DNA of 64,000 bases from positions 3,034,129-3,098,128 of the forward strand of contig OX639965.1 in assembly GCA_951828235.1 (NCBI GenBank), in the 5' to 3' direction. Each line of letters opens with the position of its first letter. Position 1 is the stretch's first letter. Below the pieces are notes generated by a model, which saw only the letters and a program-made list of their open reading frames with translations, was not told the origin of the DNA and ran no database searches. The position numbers and the translations under genes are program-made. The stretch is from an uncultured Gammaproteobacteria bacterium (GTDB taxonomy: Bacteria > Pseudomonadota > Gammaproteobacteria > Steroidobacterales > Foliamicaceae). Shown one piece after another: positions 1 through 10,190 of this stretch.

Positions 1-33
1 GTGAATTGGTCCGAGTCATTCCGACCCTATAGC

Positions 34-537
34 CTACTGAACAGGACTCATCTGGGAAGGGTTCTCCACAGTGGCCTGCAATTGCGCGAGCTGCCGCCGG
101 GCGGCTTCCTGGGCGTTCACCTCGGCCCTGAGCGTCGGCATGACCGCGAGTATCGCCCCAGCCCGCACATCGGGGTTCGCAACCGTCGCTCCCTGCACGA
201 TGGCGGCAATGGACGCGGAACCGGTCCTTGCGTGGTAGATGGCGAGCGCGGCGATCGCCGTTGCGAGCCCAGTGTCATCGGAACCGGCGGCATTCTCCGC
301 AATAGTGGCCCGGATTGCCTCCTTCAGCGCCTCTGGATCGTCGCTGTGCTCGCCAACCGCCGCAGCCACGGCTGCGGCAATCGAAGCAGAAACGACGAAC
401 TGTTCCCCTTCCACGCTGACCGCCACACTGCCGTCCCCCTGCTCGGAAAAGGCCTCCTGAGCCTTAGCCTGCACACCCGCCAAGAGTAGCGCGATAACCG
501 CTATCGCGGCCAAGCTTCCAACACGTAAATTCTTCAT
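34..537 (-). CDS. Predicted exported protein of unknown function
   Basis: A 167-residue protein that I do not recognise. The first 25 or so residues (MKNLRVGS followed by an alanine/leucine-rich stretch ending in VQAKAQ) look like a Sec signal peptide. I therefore placed the start at this internal ATG, not at the one 63 bases upstream that would add a polar extension. The mature part is rich in Ala, Glu and Asp, with repeated small-residue helices such as SIAAAVAAAV and AIAALAIYHA and no cysteines. It has no catalytic motif I can name. It probably acts in the periplasm or as a small secreted or envelope protein. It is transcribed away from the tRNA-Arg gene and ends close to the window edge. 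Confidence that it is a real gene is fair, because the signal peptide sits exactly at a plausible start. Confidence 0.6.
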   Translation of the reverse strand: MKNLRVGSLAAIAVIALLLAGVQAKAQEAFSEQGDGSVAVSVEGEQFVVSASIAAAVAAAVGEHSDDPEALKEAIRATIAENAAGSDDTGLATAIAALAIYHARTGSASIAAIVQGATVANPDVRAGAILAVMPTLRAEVNAQEAARRQLAQLQATVENPSQMSPVQ

Positions 538-678
538 TGCCCGGCACCCGGAAAATTTTGGACACGCAGATTCTAAACTACTTCTCTTGAAAGATTCCAT
601 TCTCCGTACCAGATCATTACGGAAACCTTGAAAAGTATTTTTCTCGCTTCAAACGGCCAGGAAGGCGGTAGGGGATAG

Positions 679-752
679 CGCCCCGACCAGGATTCGAACC
701 TGGGACCTTCCGCTTAGGAGGCGGACGCTCTATCCAGCTGAGCTACCAGGGC
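679..752 (-). tRNA. tRNA-Arg (anticodon CCT)
   Basis: Read on the minus strand, the sequence folds into a standard cloverleaf. The 7-bp acceptor stem has two G-U pairs, positions 8-13 read TAGCTC, and the anticodon loop CTCCTAA sits on a TCCGC/GCGGA stem. The T arm is CCAGG-TTCGAAT-CCTGG, and the discriminator base is G. The anticodon is CCT, which reads the arginine codon AGG. No CCA is encoded after the discriminator, so the end would be added by tRNA nucleotidyltransferase. It stands alone between two genes on the same strand. Confidence 0.95.
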
Positions 753-774
753 GTTGCGCCGCCAGCATAAGCGA

Positions 775-810
775 CAGCGCCGGCGTGCGTAAAGACACAC
801 GCCGGCGCTG
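775..810 (-). terminator. Strong hairpin downstream of the TonB receptor gene
   Basis: A perfect 13-bp GC-rich inverted repeat (775-787 pairing with 798-810) with a 10-base loop lies 17 bases past the stop codon of the receptor gene. No T-run follows on the minus strand, so this is either a weak or factor-assisted terminator or an mRNA 3'-end stabiliser that separates the receptor from the tRNA-Arg gene. Confidence 0.5.
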
Positions 811-827
811 GAGTAGTTTGCGACTGC

Positions 828-3344
828 CTAGAACGTATAGCTTGCGCGCACGCCGAACTCACGCGGGTCGGGGTAGTACAGCGTCAGCGCATTCGGGAAC
901 AGCAGCGTGAAGAAGAAGCGTCCCGGAGGCGGTACCCGAGGGGGCGGAACAAATCCGGAAACGATGCCGATTGCAGCGAAGTCGGGCGCTGAAGTCCCGC
1001 TGCGCAGGGTGTCGTCGTCGAACAGGTTTTCGACATACGCCATGACCGTCCACGAATCCCGCGAAAGGCCTATCCGAAAGTCCGCCAGCATGTAGCTCTC
1101 GAATTCCACGATGTTCCATTCGTCCATCCAGCGGGAACCCTGGTACTGGACATCGAAATCAATCATCAGCTCCGCGCCGTTGGCCAGCCCCGAGCGCCAC
1201 GACAGGCCGGCGAACAACTGGTGCCGGGGAACGTCCTCGACTTCGTTGCCGGTCAGGTCGACCAGGCAGGTTGTGTTGCCTCCCAGCGTTACGAGCTCGC
1301 AGGTGCCGCCGCGCACGACGTCGTTGAGCGAACTGCTCAGCTTGTCGTATGCGTCGTACTCGGTCGAAAGCAGCGTATAGCCCCATTGCATCGTGAGGTT
1401 GTCCGTAAGCACCGCCGACACGTCCACCTCTATTCCCTTGATCAGGGCCGCCGAAGCGTTCTCGGGGCGGGTACTCAGGATGCCGCTCGGTGGCAGCCAT
1501 TGCGAGGTGAGCTGCTTGTCGGTGAAGTCCTGATAGAAAACCGCCCCGTTGAAACGCAGGCTATTGTCCATCCAGCTCGTCTTCCAGCCGAACTCGTAGA
1601 CCCTCATCTTCTCGGCCTCGAAACGCAACACGTCCGGATTGAATCCCTCCGGTCCCACCAGCGTGCTGATTCCGGCAGGTTTGATGGCCTGCGAGACGGA
1701 GCCGTAATAGGTATGTTCGTCCGAAGGCCGGTAACGCAAAACCATCTTGGGCGCCAGGTAGCTGTCGTCTTCCTCGGCGGGAATCGCATGCGGCTCCGCC
1801 GGGAACTGAGTGAACGGACCGAAGGCGTTGCCGATCAGGGTGCCGCCGGAGGGGCCCGTCATATCCAGGTCCTCGCTCACATAGCGGGCCTCAAGGCCGA
1901 TGTCCCAGGCTTCCGAGAATTGCCAGTCCACCAGGCCGTACGCGGAAGTGTGGGCAACTTCCCGGGTCCAGGGAAGGGCATGCCTGGGCACTTCGCTGCC
2001 GATGCGGGCCACCCAGTAGCCGCAATCAATCCGCAGGCGGAAGTTCGGGACGCCCATGGAAAAGAAGGGTGGCATGAAGCCGTAATTTATGCAGGTTGTG
2101 GAGTACTCGTCGTGCTGGTATTCCTCGCTCCAGTACAGCCCTCCAAGCACCCAGGATAAAGGGCCTTCACCCGTTGAAGTCAGTCGAAATTCCTGGCTGA
2201 ACAGATCCGTTTCGGTAACGAAATTGACTTCGCCGGACACACTGATGCCGAAGGGCGGAACCGGGGCGGAAATATCGCCGTCGCGCTGAGAGTCGTGGAA
2301 TTGCTGGGCATCAACGGAACCAACGTGGGTAATAGAGGTCAGCATCGCGCCGGCAAAGTCGAACTCGGCGCGCAGATTGCCGCGCAGCACCTCGCGCGTC
2401 GTGCCCTGGTATTCCTCGCCGGTACGGGGATCGGGGCTATGCCTTATCGGCACGTCATCCATACCGGGAATGGGTCCGAACGGCTGATCGACCGAGGTCG
2501 CGTTGGGATGAAAAAGAACCCCCAGCGTGTGCGCCGGCGTATAAAGCGGAATGCGAATGGCGGACGATGCGGCCGCCGCGGGCTCGAACTCGTCGTCCGT
2601 GTACTCGAGACGCGCCGTGAACCGTGCGCGCTCCCCAACGTCAAGCGCCCCCGCCAGGGTAAAGCCCACACCCTGCTGCCCTCCGACGTTGGCGCCGGTC
2701 ACGGTGTTCTGGTAATAGCCGTCCTCGTTCCAGGCGGCAAAGTTGAACCCGACGAAGAAGTTGTCGCTCAAGGGGCCGCTGGCCGAACCCATGATCTCCT
2801 TCTTGCCTTCGGCGGAAACGTCAACCGACAACTGTCCGCGACGCTCCGCGCCGGGCCGGCGGGTCACATAGTGGATCGCGCCGCCGAAAGCGCTGCGTCC
2901 GTAGAGCGCGGACTGCGGTCCGCGCACGATTTCGATGCGTTCAATATCGATCAGGCGTGGATTTACCGTGAGCGAACTTCCGGAGGTCCGTATCGCCTCG
3001 CTCGACACGTCCACGTCGTCGAGCAGCACCGCCACGTTGGGGCGTCCCCGCGTGGGCGACAAACCGCGCATAACGACGCGGGTGTCCTGCGGCGAGAACC
3101 CCTTGTCGAAGATGATGCCCGCCGACTGCCGGGCGATATCTTCGAGGCTGTCGATGCCTTGTACCCTCAGGTCTTCCGCGTTGAAGGTGGAGATGCTGAT
3201 CGGCACCTCCTGCAGCGATTCCTCGCGCTTTCGCGCCACCACCACGATTTCCTCGAGTTCCTGGGCGTAGACCGGGATCGTGAGACTCGCGGCGCAAATT
3301 GCCAGAATGGATGCGCGCACATGCGCGAATTGGAGTGATTTCAT
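828..3344 (-). CDS. TonB-dependent outer-membrane receptor
   Basis: An 838-residue outer-membrane receptor for energised uptake of an unknown ligand such as a siderophore, oligosaccharide or other large molecule. A signal peptide (MKSLQFAHVRAS to about PVYAQ) is followed by a TonB-box-like segment and the plug domain signature VVVARKREESLQEVPISIS. Plug motifs (GLSPTRGRPNVAVLLDDV, RIEIVRGPQSALYGRSAFGGAI) lie around residues 110-175. The rest is a beta-barrel ending in the typical RASYTF C-terminus. The start was chosen at the ATG with GGAGGA six bases upstream. The longer frame would add 26 residues ahead of the signal peptide. The gene diverges from the HMGR-kinase fusion across only about 83 bases. 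Nothing nearby identifies the ligand. Confidence 0.92.
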   Translation of the reverse strand: MKSLQFAHVRASILAICAASLTIPVYAQELEEIVVVARKREESLQEVPISISTFNAEDLRVQGIDSLEDIARQSAGIIFDKGFSPQDTRVVMRGLSPTRGRPNVAVLLDDVDVSSEAIRTSGSSLTVNPRLIDIERIEIVRGPQSALYGRSAFGGAIHYVTRRPGAERRGQLSVDVSAEGKKEIMGSASGPLSDNFFVGFNFAAWNEDGYYQNTVTGANVGGQQGVGFTLAGALDVGERARFTARLEYTDDEFEPAAAASSAIRIPLYTPAHTLGVLFHPNATSVDQPFGPIPGMDDVPIRHSPDPRTGEEYQGTTREVLRGNLRAEFDFAGAMLTSITHVGSVDAQQFHDSQRDGDISAPVPPFGISVSGEVNFVTETDLFSQEFRLTSTGEGPLSWVLGGLYWSEEYQHDEYSTTCINYGFMPPFFSMGVPNFRLRIDCGYWVARIGSEVPRHALPWTREVAHTSAYGLVDWQFSEAWDIGLEARYVSEDLDMTGPSGGTLIGNAFGPFTQFPAEPHAIPAEEDDSYLAPKMVLRYRPSDEHTYYGSVSQAIKPAGISTLVGPEGFNPDVLRFEAEKMRVYEFGWKTSWMDNSLRFNGAVFYQDFTDKQLTSQWLPPSGILSTRPENASAALIKGIEVDVSAVLTDNLTMQWGYTLLSTEYDAYDKLSSSLNDVVRGGTCELVTLGGNTTCLVDLTGNEVEDVPRHQLFAGLSWRSGLANGAELMIDFDVQYQGSRWMDEWNIVEFESYMLADFRIGLSRDSWTVMAYVENLFDDDTLRSGTSAPDFAAIGIVSGFVPPPRVPPPGRFFFTLLFPNALTLYYPDPREFGVRASYTF

Positions 3345-3411
3345 ATGATTCCTCCCAATACCGCTGCGAATTCTGCGTGAATCTTCCGCAAAGCGCAACA
3401 GGCCGCTTCCG

Positions 3412-3417
3412 TATAAT
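3412..3417 (+). promoter_or_regulatory. Consensus -10 box (TATAAT) just before the HMGR-kinase gene
   Basis: A perfect TATAAT lies in the short divergent spacer, only 10 bases ahead of the likely TTG start. No good -35 hexamer is visible. Transcription would begin around 3424, so the transcript would be almost leaderless. Confidence 0.4.
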
Positions 3418-3427
3418 TGCACGCGCT

Positions 3428-5695
3428 TTGAAAGGGTCCCGCATACCCGGCTTCTACCGCCTTACACCGCGCGAGCGGGTGCAGACCGCGCTCGAGCATG
3501 GCCTGGTGAACGAGGCGGACTTCAAGGACCTGGCCCGGGGCCGCGCCAGTCTGGATGCCGACCGCGCCGACCGGATGATCGAAAACGTCATCGGCGTTCT
3601 GGGGCTGCCGGTGGGGCTTGGCCTGAATTTCCTGATCAACGGCCGCGACTATGTGGCGCCCATGGCTGTGGAGGAACCCTCGGTGGTTGCCGCCCTGAGC
3701 TCCGCCGCCAAGCTGCTGCGCAAAGCGGGCGGCGTCACCGCGGAAGCGGACGACCCGGTACTGATCGGGCAGATCCAGGTGCTGAACGTGCCCGATCCGG
3801 CCCACGCGGCCGCCGACCTGCTGTCGAGGCGGGAAGAGATCATCCGCCTGGCCAACAGCATTCACCCGCGCATGGTGGCCAGAGGCGGCGGCGTGGTGGA
3901 CGTGGAGGTGCACCGGCGCGCCATGCCCGGCGGCGAGGGCGAAATGCTGGTGCTGCACCTGCTGGTTGATACCCGCGACGCCATGGGCGCCAATCTCGTC
4001 AACAGCATGTGCGAGGGCGTTTCGGCTTTGGTGGAAAGCATGAGCGGAGGCCGGGTGTTCATGCGCATTCTCTCGAACCTGAGTGACCGCGCCCTGGCCC
4101 GGGCCGAAGTGGCGATACCGGTCGAATTGCTGGACGGCAAGGGGCAAAGCGGCGAGGATGTGCGCGACGGCATCGCCATGGCGGCCGAACTGGCCGCGGT
4201 CGATCCCTACCGCGCGGCTACGCACAACAAGGGCATCATGAACGGCATCGACGCGGTGGCCCTGGCCACGGGTAACGACTGGCGGGCTCTTGAGGCCGGC
4301 GCGCACGCCTGGGCGGCGCGCCACGGCAACTACACGGCGCTTTCGAAGTGGTGGCGCGGCGAGGACGGGGCGCTGTGCGGGCGGCTGGAGATGCCGATCA
4401 AGGTGGGCATAGTCGGCGGCTCGCTGGAGGCCAACCCATCCACTCAGTTGTTCCTGCGGATGATGCGGGTGGAGTCGGCCCAGGAGCTCGCGCAGGTCAT
4501 GGCCGCGGTCGGGCTGGCGCAAAACTTCTCCGCGTTGCGGGCGCTGGTCACCGAAGGCATACAGGCCGGGCACATGACCCTGCATGCGCGCACCGTCGTG
4601 AAGGCTGCCGGCACGCCGCCGGAACTGTTCGACCAGGTCCTCGAGCGCCTGATCGGCGAAGGGGACGTCAAAGTCTGGCGCGCGCGCGAAGTGCTGGGCG
4701 AACTGGAAAGAAAACGCAACCTGCCGGCCCTGGACGACGCGGCGATGGCCCGGCTGGGCGTGGCCAGCGGCAAACTGATCCTGCTGGGCGAGCATGCGGC
4801 CGTGTTCGGCCAGCCGGCGCTGGCCTGCCCGGTTCCGCTCCATGTGCGGGCCCAGATCAGCGACAGCGAGGACGGCATCCAGCTGGCGGTTCCGGGCTGG
4901 GGGCTAGAGTACCGCCTGTCCCACACGCGCAGGCGCCGGCCGTGGGAACGTTCGGCCTTGCAGATTCTCGAGGAGCTGGGGCTTGCCGGCAAGTCGATGC
5001 GCATTTCCGTCTTCTCCGATCTGCCCCGCGGCGTCGGCCTCGGGTCGTCCGCGGCCATGGCCGTCGCGATCATCCGGGCCCTGAGTCAGCGCTTCGAACT
5101 GGACCTGAGCGTCGAGCGGATCAACGAGATCGCCTGGGCCTGCGAACAGTTCGCGCACGGCCGCGCGAGCGGAGTGGATAACGCCGTGTCCGCATATGAA
5201 ACGACGCTGCTTTACCGCAAGGACACGCCGCCGGAAATACAACCGGTCGTGGCGGGAACGGACACTTTTTTCGTCGTCGGCATCAGCAGCGAGGAAAGCC
5301 TCACCGCAGTCACCGTCGAAAACGTCCGGGCGGCGCGCGACCGCAACCCGGGAATTTACGACCGGATATTTGACGAGATCGGCGAACTCGTGGTCGCGGC
5401 GCGAACATGCCTCGAAGGCGGGCAACTGGAAGAACTCGGCGACCTGATGAACATCAACCATGGACTTCTCAACGGCCTGCAGCTCGCCACTCCGGAACTG
5501 GAACAGCTGATCGACGCCGCGCGCATGGGCGGCGCGCTGGGGGCCAAGCTGACCGGCGCGGGCGGCGGCGGCGCCATGCTGGCGCTGTGCGCCGAAAGCT
5601 GCCGGACGGTGCAGGAGTCGATCGAAAAAACCGGCGCAAGAACCATCGCATTGAAGCTCCCCGCCGGCGGAGGACAGGTGGAACTGGTCCAGTGA
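3428..5695 (+). CDS. Fused HMG-CoA reductase (class II) and mevalonate kinase
   Basis: A 755-residue protein carrying two consecutive enzymes of the mevalonate pathway. Residues 1 to about 425 are a class II (bacterial, MvaA-like) HMG-CoA reductase. Expected catalytic residues are present: Glu83 in VEEPSVVAA, Lys268 in AATHNKGIMNGID, Asp284 in ATGNDWRA and His382 in GHMTLHA. After a linker of about 20 residues, 445-755 form a GHMP kinase that matches mevalonate kinase: GKLILLGEHAAVFGQPALA near 448, the ATP loop PRGVGLGSSAAMA near 533 and KLTGAGGGGAML near the end. The start is uncertain. I chose the TTG where homology to MvaA begins. The frame stays open upstream to an ATG at 3299, but that lies inside the divergent receptor gene. 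The stop overlaps the idi start (GTGA). Such a fusion would convert HMG-CoA to phosphomevalonate in one polypeptide. Confidence 0.92.
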   Translation: MKGSRIPGFYRLTPRERVQTALEHGLVNEADFKDLARGRASLDADRADRMIENVIGVLGLPVGLGLNFLINGRDYVAPMAVEEPSVVAALSSAAKLLRKAGGVTAEADDPVLIGQIQVLNVPDPAHAAADLLSRREEIIRLANSIHPRMVARGGGVVDVEVHRRAMPGGEGEMLVLHLLVDTRDAMGANLVNSMCEGVSALVESMSGGRVFMRILSNLSDRALARAEVAIPVELLDGKGQSGEDVRDGIAMAAELAAVDPYRAATHNKGIMNGIDAVALATGNDWRALEAGAHAWAARHGNYTALSKWWRGEDGALCGRLEMPIKVGIVGGSLEANPSTQLFLRMMRVESAQELAQVMAAVGLAQNFSALRALVTEGIQAGHMTLHARTVVKAAGTPPELFDQVLERLIGEGDVKVWRAREVLGELERKRNLPALDDAAMARLGVASGKLILLGEHAAVFGQPALACPVPLHVRAQISDSEDGIQLAVPGWGLEYRLSHTRRRRPWERSALQILEELGLAGKSMRISVFSDLPRGVGLGSSAAMAVAIIRALSQRFELDLSVERINEIAWACEQFAHGRASGVDNAVSAYETTLLYRKDTPPEIQPVVAGTDTFFVVGISSEESLTAVTVENVRAARDRNPGIYDRIFDEIGELVVAARTCLEGGQLEELGDLMNINHGLLNGLQLATPELEQLIDAARMGGALGAKLTGAGGGGAMLALCAESCRTVQESIEKTGARTIALKLPAGGGQVELVQ

Positions 5696-6200
5696 CTGCG
5701 CCCGTCAACCTGATACTCGTCGATGCCGAGGACCGTGAAATTGGCCTGGCGGAAAAACTGCAATGCCACGTCGGAGACGGCCTCCTGCACCGCGCTTTTT
5801 CGGTATTCGTCTACGCCGCCGACGGACGGTTGCTGCTCCAGCAGCGCAGCGCCGCCAAACCGCTGTGGCCGATGTACTGGTCGAATTCCTGTTGCGGCCA
5901 TCCGCTGCCCGGCGAGGAGGTTCCTGCGGCCGCCGAACGCCGCACGCACGAGGAACTGGGCATCGCCTGCGAAGCCCGGTTCCTGTACAAGTTCATCTAC
6001 CGGGCCCGTTATTCCGCCGGCTACTCGGAAAACGAGCTATGCCACGTGTTCGAAAGCAGTTTCGACGGCGAGCTTGCTCCCGACCCGGCCGAGATCGCCG
6101 CCTGGCGCTGGATCGCGCCGGACGAACTGACGCAGGAGATCGAACGCCACCCCGAGCGCTTCACCCCCTGGCTGAAGCTCGAATGGGCCGAAATCCGCCG

Positions 6201-6213
<13 letters not shown>
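5692..6213 (+). CDS. idi: Isopentenyl-diphosphate delta-isomerase, type I
   Basis: A 173-residue Nudix-fold enzyme that interconverts isopentenyl and dimethylallyl diphosphate in the cytosol. The active-site cysteine segment NSCCGHP (Cys67/Cys68) and the acidic segment ENELCHVFE (Glu115) match type I IDI, as does the Nudix-like stretch GEEVPAAAERRTHEELG. The GTG start overlaps the TGA of the HMGR-kinase gene (GTGA), indicating translational coupling and a shared isoprenoid role. The 3' end overlaps the convergent fumC stop by about 13 bases. No phosphomevalonate kinase or mevalonate-diphosphate decarboxylase gene is in this window, so they must lie elsewhere if the pathway is complete. Confidence 0.95.
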
Positions 6214-7592
<1,379 letters not shown>

Positions 7593-7604
7593 CCCCTGTT
7601 GCAG

Positions 7605-7627
7605 TATGATGCGCGCCTCGCAGTATA
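7605..7627. promoter_or_regulatory. Overlapping divergent -10 boxes between fumC and purB
   Basis: The 48-base spacer contains a plus-strand TATGAT (7605-7610) facing purB and a minus-strand TATACT (7622-7627) facing fumC. A second plus-strand TATAGC lies at 7624. The near-repeated string GCAGTAT occurs twice, 19 bases apart. This looks like a compact bidirectional promoter. No -35 elements are clear. Confidence 0.35.
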
Positions 7628-7640
7628 GCCGCCCTTCACC

Positions 7641-9017
7641 ATGTCCCGGTATTCGAGCCCCGTGATTCTTTTAAGCGCGCTGGGGCCGCTGGACGGGCGC
7701 TACGCCGAAGCGGTCCGGCCGCTCGCGGAGCTGTTCTCGGAGCAGGGCCTGATCAGGCAGCGGCTAAAGGTGGAACTCGCCTGGCTGCGGGCGCTGTGCG
7801 CGGAAGAAGCATTCGAGCCGGCCCCTCCCCTGAGCGCCGGCGAAGCGGCATTTCTGAACAATCTCGAAGGCGACCTGGGTCCGGCGGCAGCCGAGCGGGT
7901 GAAGGAGCTGGAGCAGCAGACCCGCCACGATGTCAAGGCAATCGAACTGTACCTGGCCGAACGTCTCCGCGAGCACGGCTCGCTTGTCGGCCGCATTCCG
8001 ATGCTGCATTTCGCCTGCACGAGCTGGGACATCAACAGCAGCGCATACGGCATCATGCTGTCCAGGGCTCGGACGGACATTCTGGCTCCGGTGCTTGAAG
8101 CCCTGATCGGGCAGCTTCAATGCATGGCCCGCGAGCACGCCGGCCTGCCCATGCTGGCCCGCACCCATGGCCAGCCGGCCAGCCCCACCACGCTGGGCAA
8201 GGAACTGGCGGTATTCGTGCACCGGCTGAAGCGCCAGCTTGCCGTCTTCGGCAAAGTTCCGGCCATGGCCAAGTGCAGCGGCGCCACCGGCAACTACAAC
8301 GCGCATTACGCCGCTTGTCCCGACGTGGACTGGCCGGATTTCAGCCGTCGCTTTCTGTCCGGGCTGGGCCTTGAGCAGAGCCCGGTAACGACCCAGATCG
8401 AGCCATACGACTGGGTGGCGGAGTATTGCGATGCGCTCGCGCGAATTAACCGCATTCTCATCGATTTCAGCAGGGACGCCTGGAGCTATATCTCGATGGG
8501 TTACTTCCGGCAAAAGGCCGTCCGCGGTGAAACGGGTTCGTCCACCATGCCGCACAAGGTCAATCCCATCAACCTGGAAAACGCGGAGGGCAACCTGGGG
8601 GTTTCCAATGCCCTGCTGAGGCATTTTTCGGAGAAGCTGACCGTATCCCGCCTGCAACGCGACCTGAGCGACTCCACGGTCTTGCGCAACCTGGGCGTCG
8701 CATTGGGTCACGCGCTCATGGCCTGGACGGAACTGCAGAAAGGCGTGGACAAGATTTCGCCTGACAAGCAGAGAATGGCCGCGGACCTCGATGCCGCCTG
8801 GGAAACACTGGCCGAGGCGGTGCAGACGGTCATGCGCGCTCACGGTTTCGAAGACGCCTACGATCAGCTAAAGGATTTCTCCCGTAATCAAATAATTACA
8901 AGAGACACCTTACATTCCTTCTTAATGGAAGTGGAGTTGCCCGACGCCGCGCGTAAGGCGCTGCTCGCCCTGACACCCGCGACTTATACGGGCATCGCGG
9001 AGAAGCTGGCAGAGTAA
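7641..9017 (+). CDS. purB: Adenylosuccinate lyase
   Basis: A 458-residue enzyme that acts twice in purine synthesis, cleaving SAICAR to AICAR and adenylosuccinate to AMP, both with release of fumarate. The N-terminal SALGPLDGRYAEAVRPLAELFSE and the signature loop GSSTMPHKVNPI identify it. Also visible is the TSWDINSSAYGIML region that holds substrate-binding residues. The length is that of the Escherichia-type enzyme, not the shorter Bacillus type. mnmA follows after 9 bases, so the two are probably cotranscribed. A purB-mnmA neighbourhood is common in Gammaproteobacteria, although hflD, which often sits between them, is absent here. Confidence 0.97.
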   Translation: MSRYSSPVILLSALGPLDGRYAEAVRPLAELFSEQGLIRQRLKVELAWLRALCAEEAFEPAPPLSAGEAAFLNNLEGDLGPAAAERVKELEQQTRHDVKAIELYLAERLREHGSLVGRIPMLHFACTSWDINSSAYGIMLSRARTDILAPVLEALIGQLQCMAREHAGLPMLARTHGQPASPTTLGKELAVFVHRLKRQLAVFGKVPAMAKCSGATGNYNAHYAACPDVDWPDFSRRFLSGLGLEQSPVTTQIEPYDWVAEYCDALARINRILIDFSRDAWSYISMGYFRQKAVRGETGSSTMPHKVNPINLENAEGNLGVSNALLRHFSEKLTVSRLQRDLSDSTVLRNLGVALGHALMAWTELQKGVDKISPDKQRMAADLDAAWETLAEAVQTVMRAHGFEDAYDQLKDFSRNQIITRDTLHSFLMEVELPDAARKALLALTPATYTGIAEKLAE

Positions 9018-9026
9018 GGTTCTTCC

Positions 9027-10112
9027 GTGTCCGGCACGGTAATGGTGGCGCTTTCCGGGGGTGTGGATTCCGCGGTGGCCGCGTTGCGCCTGATCGACGC
9101 CGGACATCATGTGGAAGCCTTGCACATGACCAATTGGGAGGAACCCGATAGCGCCTGTCCCGCCGCCGAGGATCTGCAGGCTGCCACTGCTGCGGCAGGC
9201 GAACTCGGCATACCCCTGCACCATCTGAACTTCTCCCAGGAGTACCGGCAGGAAGTCTTCGACGAAATGCTGCTCGAATGCCGGGCCGGGCGAACGCCCA
9301 ACCCGGACGTAGGATGCAACCGGCGCATCAAATTCGGGGCCTGTCTGAAGCAGGCGCGCAGGCTGGGCGCGGAGCGATTGGCGACCGGGCATCACGCGCG
9401 GCTGGAGCACTCGAGGTCCACCATCCGGCTGTTGCGGGGCAAGGACCGGGCCAAGGACCAGACGTATTTCCTGCACGCCGTAAGTGGAAGCGCGCTTAGT
9501 GATTGTCTTTTCCCCGTGGGTGAACTGGACAAGGAGGAAGTGCGCGAGATGGCGCATCGGCGGGGATTGCCGAACTACGCGCGCCCGGACAGCACCGGGA
9601 TCTGCTTCGTCGGGGAGCGGTCATTCCCCGATTTCATCTCGCGACACCTCACAATGCGGCCCGGTCCCATTATTGCGCTGGGCGGGAACCAGGTAGGCGA
9701 ACACCGCGGACTGGCCGCCTACACCATTGGCCAGCGGCGGGGCCTGGGTCTGGGCGGAATGAAGGGTTGCAGCCCGGAACCCTGGCACGTTGTGCGCAAG
9801 GACGTAAGCGCCAACGCACTGGTGGTCGCGCAGGGCCGCGGTCATCCGCTCCTGTTCAGCCGCGTTGTGACCGTGCAGGGCCTGCGGTGGATACACGGCA
9901 TGCCGGAGGCCTTTTCCAAAGGCCTGCACTTGAGCGCGAAGATCCGTTACCGGCAGCAGGACGCCGCCTGCGCCGCCCGGCCGCTCAGCCGGGACCGCTG
10001 CCTGGTGCGTTTCGACAAACCCCAGTGGGCGGTGACGCCAGGGCAGTACCTGGTGTTCTACGATGGCGAGGAATGCCTGGGCGGCGGCGCAATAGAACGC
10101 GCCGAAGCCTGA
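9027..10112 (+). CDS. mnmA: tRNA-specific 2-thiouridylase MnmA
   Basis: A 361-residue enzyme that activates and thiolates uridine 34 of tRNA-Lys, tRNA-Glu and tRNA-Gln. The PP-loop SGGVDS is at residues 10-15. The two catalytic cysteines are present as Cys97 in NPDVGCNRRIKF and Cys193 in STGICFVGE. The C-terminal half (YTIGQRRGLGLG onward) is the expected beta-barrel region. The start is a GTG, and the PP-loop begins within ten residues of it, as in the family. It follows purB by 9 bases and is likely in the same operon. Confidence 0.96.
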   Translation: MSGTVMVALSGGVDSAVAALRLIDAGHHVEALHMTNWEEPDSACPAAEDLQAATAAAGELGIPLHHLNFSQEYRQEVFDEMLLECRAGRTPNPDVGCNRRIKFGACLKQARRLGAERLATGHHARLEHSRSTIRLLRGKDRAKDQTYFLHAVSGSALSDCLFPVGELDKEEVREMAHRRGLPNYARPDSTGICFVGERSFPDFISRHLTMRPGPIIALGGNQVGEHRGLAAYTIGQRRGLGLGGMKGCSPEPWHVVRKDVSANALVVAQGRGHPLLFSRVVTVQGLRWIHGMPEAFSKGLHLSAKIRYRQQDAACAARPLSRDRCLVRFDKPQWAVTPGQYLVFYDGEECLGGGAIERAEA

Positions 10113-10190
10113 TCCAAAGCAAGAGTTCTTGAGTTCCGGCCTTGTGATTCTTGCCGCGCAATCGCCGGCGCGAAGCAATCCCCGGAATTG

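Noticed and set aside
1221..4843. Long open frames antisense to the TonB receptor and to the HMGR-kinase fusion (for example 1221-2159, 2295-3338 and 3341-4843)
   Set aside because: High GC makes long antisense frames common. Their products have Arg/His/Gln-biased composition and no motifs, while the opposite strand encodes clear protein families.
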